Below, piece by piece: positions 7,951-16,342 of a stretch of DNA of 64,000 bases (the stretch's first letter is position 1; each line of letters begins with the position of its first letter). The notes beneath the pieces were generated by a model. That model was not told the DNA's origin. It saw only the letters and a program-made list of their open reading frames with translations, and searched no databases. Position numbers and translations under genes: made by a program. This stretch comes from CATOSD01 sp965226695 (GTDB lineage Bacteria > Chloroflexota > Dehalococcoidia > Lucifugimonadales > CATOSD01): the NCBI GenBank assembly GCA_965226695.1, contig OZ245405.1:682001-746000 (forward strand), in the 5' to 3' direction.

Positions 7951-9138
7951 CTAGTTCAGGCGCTCGAAGATGGTGGCCACGCCCTGGCCGCCGCCCACGC
8001 ACATTGTCACCAGTCCCATGTGCTGGTCGCGCAGGGCTATCTCCTCCATCAGCTTGACCGTCATTATCGCGCCGGTCGCGCCTACGGGATGGCCCAGGCT
8101 GATGCCGCTGCCGTTGACGTTGGTCTTGTCGATATCCAACCCCAGCTCGCGGACGCAGTACAGCGCCTGGGCGGCGAACGCTTCGTTGAGCTCTACCAAG
8201 TCGATGTCGTCGACCGTCATGCCGGTCTTGTCGAGCGCCTTGCGCACCGCCGGTACGGGGCCGATGCCCATGATGGCCGGGTCTACGCCGGCGACTCCGC
8301 GGGTGTACCAGCGCAGCCGGGGCGTGATGCCGAGCTCGGCGGCCTTCTCGGCGGACATGATGACCACGGCCGCCGCGCCGTCATTGATGCTGGAGGCGTT
8401 GCCCGCGGTGACGGTGCCGTCGCGCTTGAAGACCGGACGCAGCTGCCCCAGACGTTCGAGCGTCGTGTCCTCGCGGGGGCCTTCGTCCACGCTCACCGCT
8501 ACCGGGTCTCCCCTGCGCTGAGGCACACTGACGGTCGTTATCTGGTCGTCGAAGCGTCCGCCCTTGATGGCCGCTACGGCGCGCATGTGGCTGTTGAGGG
8601 CCATCTCGTCCTGGTCTTCCCGGCTGACGCCGAAGCGCTCTGCCACGTTCTCCGCCGTAACGCCCATGTGGTAGCGGTTCACGGGGCATCCGAGGCCCTC
8701 TATCAGCCCGTCCACCATTTCGGCGTTGCCCATGCGCAGCCCGTCGAAGCGCGCCTTGTAGTCCAGCAGGAAGGGCGACTGGCTCATGTTCTCGATGCCA
8801 CCGGCGACGGCTATGTCCACCTCGCCGGTGCGTACGAGCTGCGCCGCCATGTTGATGGCCTCCAGGCCGGAGGAGCACTGGCGGTTTACCGCGATGGTGG
8901 GCACCTCTTCGGGGATGCCCGCCCTGATCGACGCCAGCCGCGCCGCATAGCCGGCCTCCGTCGCCTGGAGGGCGTTGCCCAAGACCACCTCGTCCACCTG
9001 GTCGGGCGAAATGTTTGCCCGCTCCAGCGCGGCCCGTATTGCCGCCGCGCCCAGGTCCGGCGCCGACACATCCTTGAACGCCCCGCCGAATCGGCCGACC
9101 GCCGTGCGCGCCCCGCTGACAATTACCGCATTCTGCAT
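7951..9138 (-). CDS. Acetyl-CoA acetyltransferase (thiolase)
   Basis: 395 residues from ATG 9138, preceded by AGGGGG at a good distance; the longer upstream frame is unlikely. Catalytic residues are visible: acyl-carrying Cys88 in NRQCSSG, His in GHPVGATGA and the general-base Cys in MCVGGGQG. The protein spans the whole family length. It catalyses condensation or thiolysis of 3-ketoacyl-CoA in the cytoplasm, in fatty acid or acetoacetyl-CoA metabolism. No beta-oxidation partners lie beside it, so biosynthetic or degradative use cannot be told. It is divergent from the gene at 9285. Confidence 0.93.
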   Translation of the reverse strand: MQNAVIVSGARTAVGRFGGAFKDVSAPDLGAAAIRAALERANISPDQVDEVVLGNALQATEAGYAARLASIRAGIPEEVPTIAVNRQCSSGLEAINMAAQLVRTGEVDIAVAGGIENMSQSPFLLDYKARFDGLRMGNAEMVDGLIEGLGCPVNRYHMGVTAENVAERFGVSREDQDEMALNSHMRAVAAIKGGRFDDQITTVSVPQRRGDPVAVSVDEGPREDTTLERLGQLRPVFKRDGTVTAGNASSINDGAAAVVIMSAEKAAELGITPRLRWYTRGVAGVDPAIMGIGPVPAVRKALDKTGMTVDDIDLVELNEAFAAQALYCVRELGLDIDKTNVNGSGISLGHPVGATGAIMTVKLMEEIALRDQHMGLVTMCVGGGQGVATIFERLN

Positions 9139-9284
9139 TTGAAACCCCCTGCCAAAGTGCACGATTCCGCTTTGATGGCTACTGCCAAGCATAGCATCTT
9201 GGCCAGGGTTCAGGAAGTGCGGTTATCGCCGCGTTGAGGAAGTTTGCTATCATTGACCCATACGACTTCACGTGAGGATACGCT

Positions 9285-9830
9285 GTGGCTGCTCTGGCTA
9301 TGGAAAACTATGCGGGTTCCCTGGATGAACTGTTGGAACAGGCGCGACAGGTCGCCAAGACGCCGGAGTCCGCTGCGCTTCTGCTGGCCGCGGTTAACAA
9401 GCGACTGGCGGAAATTGTGCCCGGCGCGGAACCTGTCCCCGCCGCGAAACGGCTGACGGCAGAGTGGGACGACTGGGCCATTGAGGCGGGCCACCGGTAC
9501 CTGAACGAGCACTATGAGGAGAGCCTTGATCCTGGACACTTCTCCGTCTCCTACGAAGACATAGACCACGAGGAGCTCATGGGTCTCGCCGAGGAAATGC
9601 TCCGGGTATTGAGAGGCGGGATTGCCTGTCCGTTCTCCGGAAGGGTTTGTTCGCGCCGCCGAAATCCGCCCACCTGCGTGCGCTTAGGTCGCTATCGCCA
9701 CGCCTATGTGGGTGACCACGTTCCGCACCTGATCCCGTGTTGTCTCGCTGATTCCTCACATTTCCGTCAACGGCGCCTGCCCATTTGGAGGGCTTACACA
9801 TTGCGAACTTACTCTGTGGGAGTCACGTAG
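9285..9830 (+). CDS. Conserved-looking hypothetical protein, C-terminal part doubtful
   Basis: The frame starts at GTG 9285 with GAGGA upstream; ATG 9300 is the alternative. The first 110 residues look like a real protein: an acidic helical segment (MENYAGSLDELLEQAR), a linker and a second helical part containing YEDIDHEELMGLAEEML. After about residue 112 the sequence becomes rich in Cys, Arg and Pro and looks like non-coding translation. Either a frameshift lies near 9605-9620 or the protein has acquired a new tail. I do not recognise a family. It lies upstream of the ADP-ribosyltransferase-like pair but seems to be separately transcribed. Confidence 0.5.
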   Translation: MAALAMENYAGSLDELLEQARQVAKTPESAALLLAAVNKRLAEIVPGAEPVPAAKRLTAEWDDWAIEAGHRYLNEHYEESLDPGHFSVSYEDIDHEELMGLAEEMLRVLRGGIACPFSGRVCSRRRNPPTCVRLGRYRHAYVGDHVPHLIPCCLADSSHFRQRRLPIWRAYTLRTYSVGVT

Positions 9831-9861
9831 CACGCCGGTGGCGTATCACCCATGCGACGGC

Positions 9862-9867
9862 TATAAT
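9862..9867 (+). promoter_or_regulatory. Consensus -10 box placed for a leaderless transcript
   Basis: A perfect TATAAT lies six bases before ATG 9874, so transcription would start at or beside the A of the start codon. The -35 region (tggcgt at 9839-9844) is weak. No Shine-Dalgarno box precedes the ATG. Confidence 0.6.
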
Positions 9868-9873
9868 CACGTC

Positions 9874-10266
9874 ATGCGAGGGCTGACAGCGTTCGACGAT
9901 GAAGCGGTAGGATCTGTCCGGCCTCCGGGCGGGATATTCTATCACTACACGTCACGGCAGGCGGCGCAGGAAATTTCCATTACCGGTGTGATCCTTCCGT
10001 CAAAGGACGGCCTCGTTTATTTGACAGATGTAGTCTACCGCTTCGGATGGCAGGCTACAGATAGGGTGGCCTTGCTCAACAAATATGCCGAAGTAGTGAT
10101 TCCTGTAAGGGATGAAGAGACTGCGGTCTGGGTCGGTGTCGTACCGTCCTGGAGTCTTCCCCAAGTCCCACTCTACCGAAGGGGAGGGGCACAGCAGTGG
10201 GTTGTCACTGGCCCGGTTCCGGTTGACCCATGTCCCTGGACGTGGATCGAGTTGGAAGTGCCCTAG
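9874..10266 (+). CDS. Putative ADP-ribosyltransferase-like (HYD1-type) protein
   Basis: About 130 residues from ATG 9874; an ATG at 9838 lies upstream of the -10 box. Near the N-terminus it has IFYHYTSRQAAQEI, then ILPSKDGLVYLTD. The HYT signature followed by a short loop and a vYLT strand resembles the HYD1 family of toxin ADP-ribosyltransferases, where His and Tyr contact NAD. This is family knowledge applied to a weak match. The rest is beta-rich with several Trp (SWSLPQVPLY, CPWTWIELE). The next gene starts on the base after its stop, suggesting a fixed two-gene unit such as toxin and neutraliser. It could instead be an uncharacterised enzyme without toxic function. Confidence 0.55.
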   Translation: MRGLTAFDDEAVGSVRPPGGIFYHYTSRQAAQEISITGVILPSKDGLVYLTDVVYRFGWQATDRVALLNKYAEVVIPVRDEETAVWVGVVPSWSLPQVPLYRRGGAQQWVVTGPVPVDPCPWTWIELEVP

Positions 10267-10827
10267 ATGCAACACCATCACACCCCAATCGAATACGGTG
10301 ACAGCCTCAAATTGCAGCTCCAACTGTCCAAAGTCGTAGACAGGGCGGTTGTCAAGTTCGTCAATCGATCGAACGACAATCCTGACGAACTGGGGTTCGG
10401 CGATCCTTTGTTCCATCTTCCCGACCCAGCGGCTTCGGTGGCCAGAATGTGCGCTTTCCGGAGGTGGCACGGCGCCGACTGGTGGATGGTGCTTGGCGAG
10501 GATGCCGGAGAAGCTCCTATTGGACGCACGATAACTAGGCGAGTAACTATTCTCCCGGACTCCATAGAACCCGACACTCTAGATTTCTTGCCTGATTTGA
10601 TTGTAACCAGGGGAGGGGCGCGATTCGCCCTGCCCGAGGACGCGTGGCGTTACCGAGAACATCGGCAACAACTCCCGTCCGCCTTCGTCTATCGCCTTTT
10701 GCTGCTCGAGACTTCCAAGAGTCAACGCTTGGAATTGGAAGAGCTCATAATAGGACTTTTGTCGAAGGCATGGCAGTACGCTTGTGAATTCGACCCTAGT
10801 CAGGCGACGGTGTTCGTTTCCTCATAG
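10267..10827 (+). CDS. Hypothetical partner of the ADP-ribosyltransferase-like gene
   Basis: 186 residues. ATG 10267 directly follows the stop codon of the preceding gene, so the two must be translationally coupled. The sequence mixes beta-type segments (SLKLQLQLSKVVDRAVVKFV) with a C-terminal helix (LELEELIIGLLSKAWQYACE). It has Trp and Arg clusters but no metal, nucleotide or membrane motif. I recognise no family. By position it could neutralise the upstream protein or act with it; this is inference. SelB begins 26 bp after it and may share the transcript. Confidence 0.6.
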   Translation: MQHHHTPIEYGDSLKLQLQLSKVVDRAVVKFVNRSNDNPDELGFGDPLFHLPDPAASVARMCAFRRWHGADWWMVLGEDAGEAPIGRTITRRVTILPDSIEPDTLDFLPDLIVTRGGARFALPEDAWRYREHRQQLPSAFVYRLLLLETSKSQRLELEELIIGLLSKAWQYACEFDPSQATVFVSS

Positions 10828-10853
10828 GTTGTTATCTTGCACGGAGCGGCACG

Positions 10854-12716
10854 TTGTACGTTATAGGCACCGCCGGGCACGTGGACCACGGTAAGTCCAC
10901 GCTGGTCAGAGCGCTCACCGGCATCGACCCCGACAGGCTCAGGGAAGAGAAGGAGCGCGGCATGACCATTGACCTGGGCTTCGCGTGGCTGCAGCTGCCC
11001 AGCGGCAACGAGGTCAGTATCGTGGACGTGCCGGGCCACGAGCGCTTTGTGAACAACATGCTGGCGGGCGTGGGCGGAATAGACCTGGCCCTGCTGGTGG
11101 TGGCCGCGGACGAGTCGGTCATGCCGCAGACGCGCGAGCATCTCGCCATTCTGGACCTGCTGAAGGTCGGACGGGGCCTGGTGGCCGTGACCAAGGCCGA
11201 CCTTGTGGACGACGACTGGTACGAGCTGGTGGAGGCCGACGTCGAGGACGTGCTCGAGGGCACGGCGCTGGAAGGCTCGGCCATTCTGCCAGTCTCTGCC
11301 GTGACCGGCGAGGGCCTGCCCGAACTGCTCGCCGCGGTGGATGACATGCTGCGCGATTCGCCGCCCAAGCGCGACCTCGAACGTCCCCGGCTGCCCATAG
11401 ACCGGTCGTTCACAATCGCGGGGTTCGGCACCGTGGTGACGGGCACTCTGATCGATGGCGCGCTCGACGCGGGCGAGAGCGTGGAGCTTGTGCTTTCGCG
11501 CAGGGGGACGCGCATTCGCGGCCTGCAGACGCACCGCTCGAAGGTGGACCGGGCGCTGCCGGGCACCCGCGTCGCGGCCAACCTGAGCGGCGTTCCGCAC
11601 GAGGATATCAGCCGCGGCGAGGTTCTCACCCGCCCTGGCTGGCTCCGGCCGACGGGCGCAATGGACGTGCTCCTGAAGATCATCCCCGACGCTCCCCATC
11701 CCGTGCGCCACAACATGTTCGTTACGGTGCACACGGGCAGCAGCGAGGCCATAGCCCGGGTCCGCCTGCTCGAGACGCACTCGGCGACACCGGGTGAGAC
11801 CACCTGGGCGCAGCTCAAGTTGAGCACCCCGCTCGCGGTTATCAAGGGCGACTCGTTCGTCATACGCACCAATCGCACGACTCTGGGCGGCGGCGACGTG
11901 GTGGACCCGCACGCGCGCAGGCACAGGCGCATGTTCGCACCGCTGCTGGACCGGCTGACTGTGATGGAGGGCGGCTCGGACAGGGACGTTATACTGAAGA
12001 CCATCGAGCTGTCGGAGCCGAGCGAGTTCAGCGCGCTGGTTACGCGCGCCAACCTGGCCCCCGAGGAGGCGCGCCGCGAGCTTTCCGCGATGGCCGACGA
12101 GGACATGGTGGTGCCGCTTGGCGGCCAGGCCATCGGGCCGGGCGTGTTCATGTACAGCGCCGGTGGCTGGGACGCCGTGGCGCGCAGCGCCGAGGCGGCG
12201 CTGGAGGCTTACCACAGGCAGTACCCGCTGCGAAGGGGCGCGCCCAAAGAGGAGCTGCGCAGCCGCATGAGGATGACGCAGCAGATCTTCAACGGCGCCC
12301 TGCCTCCTCTTAGAGACGAAAACGTGCTGGTGGAGGAGGGCGCCCAGGTGCGGCTGCCCGATCACCTGCCGCACCTGAACGACGCCCAGCACAGAGCCGC
12401 CGACGACTACGTGCGGCTGCTGGAGGCGGCGCCGTACTCGCCGCCCACTGACGCGCCCATCGACCCGGAGGTGCTGAACCTGCTCGTGGACGAGGGCAGG
12501 GTCGCCCGCGTCAGCGAGACCGTCGTGTTTTCGGCGTCGGCCTACGAGGACCTATTGGAACGGGTTACGGCGCACCTTAGAGAGCACGGGGAGATCACCG
12601 TTGCGGACGTGCGCGACTTGTTCGGCACCAGCCGCAAGTACGCCCTCGCGCTGATGGACCACCTCGACAAGCGGCGAGTCACGCGGCGGGTGGGCGACGC
12701 CCGCGTGCTGCGGTAA
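10854..12716 (+). CDS. selB: Selenocysteine-specific elongation factor SelB
   Basis: 620 residues from TTG 10854, preceded by GGAG. It has the translational GTPase motifs G1 GHVDHGKS, GMTID in the switch region, G3 DVPGHE and G4 TKAD. EF-Tu-like beta-barrel domains follow, with signatures RSFTIAGFGTVVTGTL and RRGTRIRGLQTH. The C-terminal 250 residues hold winged-helix domains that in SelB bind the SECIS RNA hairpin; the last one reads DVRDLFGTSRKYALALMDHL, a typical SelB ending. SelB brings Sec-tRNA to in-frame UGA codons, so this genome should encode selenoproteins. One candidate lies in this window at 41645-43312. selA, selD and tRNA-Sec are not seen here. Confidence 0.95.
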   Translation: MYVIGTAGHVDHGKSTLVRALTGIDPDRLREEKERGMTIDLGFAWLQLPSGNEVSIVDVPGHERFVNNMLAGVGGIDLALLVVAADESVMPQTREHLAILDLLKVGRGLVAVTKADLVDDDWYELVEADVEDVLEGTALEGSAILPVSAVTGEGLPELLAAVDDMLRDSPPKRDLERPRLPIDRSFTIAGFGTVVTGTLIDGALDAGESVELVLSRRGTRIRGLQTHRSKVDRALPGTRVAANLSGVPHEDISRGEVLTRPGWLRPTGAMDVLLKIIPDAPHPVRHNMFVTVHTGSSEAIARVRLLETHSATPGETTWAQLKLSTPLAVIKGDSFVIRTNRTTLGGGDVVDPHARRHRRMFAPLLDRLTVMEGGSDRDVILKTIELSEPSEFSALVTRANLAPEEARRELSAMADEDMVVPLGGQAIGPGVFMYSAGGWDAVARSAEAALEAYHRQYPLRRGAPKEELRSRMRMTQQIFNGALPPLRDENVLVEEGAQVRLPDHLPHLNDAQHRAADDYVRLLEAAPYSPPTDAPIDPEVLNLLVDEGRVARVSETVVFSASAYEDLLERVTAHLREHGEITVADVRDLFGTSRKYALALMDHLDKRRVTRRVGDARVLR

Positions 12717-12795
12717 AGAACGAGCCAATAACGGAGGCGGCGTTTAGAAGTGGCGTCGCGGGTTGGCGGAAAGTGGCTGACGCTCGCCACCCCAC

Positions 12796-12823
12796 GCGGG
12801 CGGGTTTCAAACCCGCCCCTACC
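12796..12823. repeat. Dispersed palindrome family A
   Basis: A gcgggtttcaaacccgc hairpin followed by ccctacc. It sits in the leader of nurA, inside the upstream in-frame extension of that gene, which argues against the upstream start at 12773. Confidence 0.75.
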
Positions 12824-12862
12824 GGTGTCATCACCGGGTGCCGCCATACGCTGCCAAGGCAA

Positions 12863-14095
12863 ATGGGAGAAGCCGCGTTGGGCCTGGACCTCGGACACAC
12901 GGCCTTGCAGATAGACCGCATGGCGGACGAGGTGAGCGCGCGCCAGTCGGACTACGGTGAGCGCCTCGGTCGCGCCATCGACTCGCTGCGAAACTTCGAC
13001 ACGCACAGCTACATGGACAAGCTGAGCCGCAGCAGGTCGACCCTTGCGTGGAACCTTCCCGAACCTATGGACGATCCCGGCGCGCGCTATTCCCCGCCCG
13101 CGCTGCACACCGACTTTCGCGTCGTGGCCGCGGACGGCTCGCACATCGACGTGGACAGGCACCTCGCGGCCCGCTGCTTTCTGATCAACATAGGCGTGGC
13201 CGCGCTCACCTACGGCTCGGCCCCGGACGCCAGGCTGTACAGCCGTCCGAGGCTCTACGCCGGCGACGACGAACTGGCCATACGCGACCTGGCCTCCGGG
13301 CGGGAGGAGCAGATCCAGGGCGCGGTGTTGGGCACCAAGCGCGCTGTCGAGGAGCTCCGCGCCCTGGCCGACGCCGTGCGGGAGCTGCCGCCCGAGACGC
13401 CGACGCTGGCGCTCGTGGACGGCACGCTCGTGATGATGGGCATCGGCCTGCTGCGCTACGGCAACCGCCAGTTCGTGCTGAAGCACCTGGTGGAAGACGG
13501 CTTTGTCCGGGCGCTGGCCGAGTTGGAGGAGATGTCGCGAGATCGCCCCCTGGCGGTCGCCAGCTACGTCAGCCTGCCGAACAGCGCCGAGGTTGCCAAC
13601 TCGACCAGGCTGCCGGCCTGCCCGTACGAGGTCGCCGCGTGCGAAGCGAGGTGCGGCGGGCTGCCCTCGCGGGCGAGGCCGTGTGACGTCGCGGTCGGCG
13701 GCATCCGGGACCGCCACATATTCGCCGAAATGCTGGGCAAGGGCGAGCGATCCGCGGTGTTCAGGGGCAGATACCGGCTGGTCGAGGACTACTACGGTGG
13801 GCAGGAGGTCTGCTTCTTCTACGTCAACACAGGCGAGGAGATTGGCCGGGTGGAGGTGCCCGCCTGGGTCGCGGAGGACGAGGCGGCGCTGGGGATGGCG
13901 CACGGTATGATAGTGGACCAGTGCGCCAAGGGGCCCGGCTACCCCACGGCGCTGATGGAGGCTCACGAGCAGGCGGTGGTGACCGGCGCCGACAGGCGAA
14001 CCTTCTCGGAGCTGGTGGGAAACGCTCTCCAAGACCGGGGCATGCCGGCGTACACTTCGGAGAAGAACCGCAGCAAGCGGCTCAGGTGGGTGTAG
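12863..14095 (+). CDS. nurA: NurA-family 5'-3' nuclease
   Basis: 410 residues from ATG 12863; the frame is open from 12773 but that stretch is a palindromic repeat. The NurA core shows catalytic Asp in VVAADGSHID at about 86-95, a second acidic motif LALVDGTLVMMG, and the C-terminal HEQAVVTGADRRTFSEL. NurA is the nuclease partner of the HerA translocase in DNA end processing. HerA is encoded 2.2 kb downstream on the same strand with a HAS-barrel gene before it. A GNAT gene and an MNT-HepT gene lie between them, which suggests insertion into an older recombination cluster. Confidence 0.88.
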   Translation: MGEAALGLDLGHTALQIDRMADEVSARQSDYGERLGRAIDSLRNFDTHSYMDKLSRSRSTLAWNLPEPMDDPGARYSPPALHTDFRVVAADGSHIDVDRHLAARCFLINIGVAALTYGSAPDARLYSRPRLYAGDDELAIRDLASGREEQIQGAVLGTKRAVEELRALADAVRELPPETPTLALVDGTLVMMGIGLLRYGNRQFVLKHLVEDGFVRALAELEEMSRDRPLAVASYVSLPNSAEVANSTRLPACPYEVAACEARCGGLPSRARPCDVAVGGIRDRHIFAEMLGKGERSAVFRGRYRLVEDYYGGQEVCFFYVNTGEEIGRVEVPAWVAEDEAALGMAHGMIVDQCAKGPGYPTALMEAHEQAVVTGADRRTFSELVGNALQDRGMPAYTSEKNRSKRLRWV

Positions 14096-14099
14096 CATT

Positions 14100-14594
14100 A
14101 TGAGAGACGAGGCAACGATTCGCGCTGTGAGAGTCGACGACTGCCTGGACCTGTACGAGATGCTGTCATGCCCCGGCGTGGTCAGAAACACCTTGCAGCT
14201 TCCATACGTTTCTTTGGATAAGCGCGAGGAGTGGCTGAGCAATCTGACGCAGGACGACTACATGCTGGTGGTGGAGGTGGACGGAAGGGTGGTCGGCAAC
14301 ATAGACATCACTCGTAGGAAGAACCGCCTTGCTCACATTGCTAATCTAGGCATGGCGGTTCACGACGACTACCAGGACAGGGGAATAGGCACGGCCTTGA
14401 TGGAGGCTGTGTTGGATATGGCGGACAACTGGCTGAACCTCAAGCGAGTGGAGTTGGACGTCTACACTGATAACCTCCGGGCTGTTCACCTGTACAAGAA
14501 GTTTGGATTTGAGATCGAGGGCGTGCGAAAAGCGCTCGCATTTCGCGAGGGTGAATACGTGGACGCCTACCACATGGCGCGTGTGAGGGAGTGA
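14100..14594 (+). CDS. GNAT N-acetyltransferase (RimI/SpeG-like)
   Basis: 164 residues from ATG 14100, four bases after the nurA stop, so probably translated from the same mRNA. The GNAT fold is clear: strand LVVEVDGRVVGNIDI, acetyl-CoA loop QDRGIGTALM (motif A) and the C-terminal YTDNLRAVHLYKKFGFEIEG with the conserved Asn and Tyr. The end (REGEYVDAYHMARVRE) resembles protein or amine acetyltransferases related to SpeG and RimJ. It transfers acetyl from acetyl-CoA to an amine; the substrate cannot be read from sequence. Confidence 0.9.
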   Translation: MRDEATIRAVRVDDCLDLYEMLSCPGVVRNTLQLPYVSLDKREEWLSNLTQDDYMLVVEVDGRVVGNIDITRRKNRLAHIANLGMAVHDDYQDRGIGTALMEAVLDMADNWLNLKRVELDVYTDNLRAVHLYKKFGFEIEGVRKALAFREGEYVDAYHMARVRE

Positions 14595-14950
14595 AAGCAG
14601 CTTTCGTGGACCACTGCCGACGAAGGGGATTACGCCTGTTTTCTGAACTTAGACGACTGTCTAGCTGGCTTTGCACTCTCCCGTCTGCGGGTGTATCTTG
14701 GATGTATGTTGCAGGCCAACACAGATATCGACGATGAAGGTTGCGCATGTGTCACGTGGCACTTTCGGCGCGCGACTAACGTCGAGACTGAAAGCTCCGC
14801 CCTGCGATGTCCGACGAACGAGCCGGCCTCAGTAGATGAAGCCCGCTCATTTCGCGGCATCGGATGGGACGGGGAACTCGACGCAATGCGTTCGAATCGT
14901 TTCCAGTGATTTCGAATGGACCTCGACCTGGACAGAGTTTCTGACACGCC
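14595..14950. other. Gap with no convincing gene
   Basis: Short frames only. One at 14691-14909 ends in SFRGIGWDGELDAMRSNRF, which faintly resembles the C-terminus of VapB-type antitoxins. It has no recognisable DNA-binding part, and I treat it as a possible remnant. Confidence 0.5.
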
Positions 14951-15688
14951 ATGGCAGACAACGCATTCCCGATTCCCGCCTTAGAGGAACACATCGCTGA
15001 GCTGGAAAGTCTCTGCATGCGCTATCGCGTCCGCACGCTCGACCTGTTCGGCTCAGCCGCGACCGGCGCGTTCGATGCCGAAGCGAGCGACCTGGACTTT
15101 CTGGTCGAGTTCGAGCCGGCGGCCCGTAGCACCTACTTCGACCTGCTCGCGGAACTCGAAAGCCTATTCGGCCGGCGCGTGGACCTCGTGAAGGTGTCTG
15201 CCATCCGCAATCCGTACTTTCGCCAGTCGGTGGAGCAAACGCGAATTCCGATCTATGGCACGCCCGAACGTGTTCGGCAGTCCTCCGACTTCAGCCACGC
15301 CGGTAAACTTACCGGCCAACTTTCCAACGGGTCCCATATGAACCTCTATACCCTCAAGTACCTTTACGACATACAACGTGCTGCCCACTCGATAGAAGAT
15401 TTCACTGCGGGCAAGACGCTCAACGATTACCAGGACGACTACATGATGCGTTTGGCCGTGGAGCGTCTCTTCGGGATAATCGGGGAAGCGATGGCTAGGA
15501 TTGCGAGGGTGGATAGGCCAACTGCCGAACGAATCACGGACTACCAAGACATAATCGCCTTTCGCAATGTGATAATTCACGAATACCCAGATCTCAACGA
15601 TGACGAAGTGTGGGAGAAAATCGCCGTCAATCTTCCGACGCTCGCTTCCGAAGTGGACGCCCTGCTTAGCGAGGGCGGCGACTGCTGA
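14951..15688 (+). CDS. Single-chain MNT-HepT toxin-antitoxin fusion
   Basis: 245 residues from ATG 14951. Residues 1-100 are an MNT nucleotidyltransferase with an intact active site: FGSAATGAF, then SDLDFLVEF, giving GSX11DXD with both Asp present. A linker runs from about 101 to 129. Residues 130-245 are a HepT/DUF86 HEPN domain with motif RNVIIHEY (RX4HXY). Normally these are two overlapping genes, and MntA inactivates HepT by adding AMP to the motif Tyr. Here one frame joins them without a stop. An internal in-frame ATG at 15338 could still give free HepT. The module sits between NurA/GNAT and HAS/HerA and looks like an insertion. Confidence 0.88.
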   Translation: MADNAFPIPALEEHIAELESLCMRYRVRTLDLFGSAATGAFDAEASDLDFLVEFEPAARSTYFDLLAELESLFGRRVDLVKVSAIRNPYFRQSVEQTRIPIYGTPERVRQSSDFSHAGKLTGQLSNGSHMNLYTLKYLYDIQRAAHSIEDFTAGKTLNDYQDDYMMRLAVERLFGIIGEAMARIARVDRPTAERITDYQDIIAFRNVIIHEYPDLNDDEVWEKIAVNLPTLASEVDALLSEGGDC

Positions 15689-15723
15689 TCGCCCGCCCCT
15701 GTCCCACCACGCCGCGTTCGCTG

Positions 15724-15729
15724 TAGAAT
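15724..15729 (+). promoter_or_regulatory. -10 box placed for a leaderless transcript
   Basis: TAGAAT lies seven bases before ATG 15737, and no ribosome binding site is visible. The layout matches the one at 9862. Confidence 0.5.
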
Positions 15730-15736
15730 ACGGCCC

Positions 15737-16342
15737 ATGCAGCACACCCAGCCCTACCCCGACCGCGCCCGCCTCGGCGAGGTGGTCGAGTCCACCTCCA
15801 CCGGCTTCACCACGCACTGCTACCGGCTTGACGAGCTGCCCCCGCTGGGGGGGCTGGTTCGCGGCGGCGAGACCGCCCAAGTGTACGGCATAGTTTACGC
15901 CGCCTCCACGCGCAGCATAGACCCGGCCCGCCATCCCATTCCGCGGGGTGCCGGCGTGGACACCGAGGAGGCCGTGTACCGCGAAAACCCCCAGCTCGAG
16001 CGGCTGCTCGTATCCGAGTTTCACTCCGTGATAGTGGGATACCGGCGCGGCGGCGACGTTGTGCGCCACCTGACGCAACGGCCTCCGCGCATCCATTCGT
16101 TCGTGCGGGAGTGCGCCGGCGAGGAGCTGCGCGAGTTCAGCCGATCGATGGACTTCGCGCCGCTGCTGCTGGCGGCCCCCACCACCGCTCAGGACGAGGT
16201 GCTGGCGGCGTTCCTCCGGCTCGCGCGCGATTCGCACCCGGACCCGGACGGCTTCCTTGTCCGGGCGGGCCGCGAGCTCGTGGCGTACTTTCCGGGCCAG
16301 ACTCAGCGTCTCAGCGGCGTGCTAAGGAGGCTGGCATGGTGA
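15737..16342 (+). CDS. HAS-barrel-type partner protein of HerA
   Basis: 201 residues from ATG 15737. The N-terminal 70 residues (RLGEVVESTSTGFTTHCYRL, then LGGLVRGG) form a small beta barrel of the HAS type. That domain is found at the start of HerA and in HerA-associated proteins, and acts in ring assembly or partner docking. A mainly helical part follows, with FVRECAGEELREFSRSMDF. Its stop overlaps the herA start by seven bases, so the two are translationally coupled and their products very likely interact. The GETAQVYGIVYAAS segment is the most typical piece. No enzymatic motif is seen. Confidence 0.75.
   Translation: MQHTQPYPDRARLGEVVESTSTGFTTHCYRLDELPPLGGLVRGGETAQVYGIVYAASTRSIDPARHPIPRGAGVDTEEAVYRENPQLERLLVSEFHSVIVGYRRGGDVVRHLTQRPPRIHSFVRECAGEELREFSRSMDFAPLLLAAPTTAQDEVLAAFLRLARDSHPDPDGFLVRAGRELVAYFPGQTQRLSGVLRRLAW

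Noticed and set aside
14691..14909. Possible VapB-like antitoxin
   Set aside because: Only the last 19 residues look similar to VapB ends; the rest is not recognisable and no toxin gene follows.
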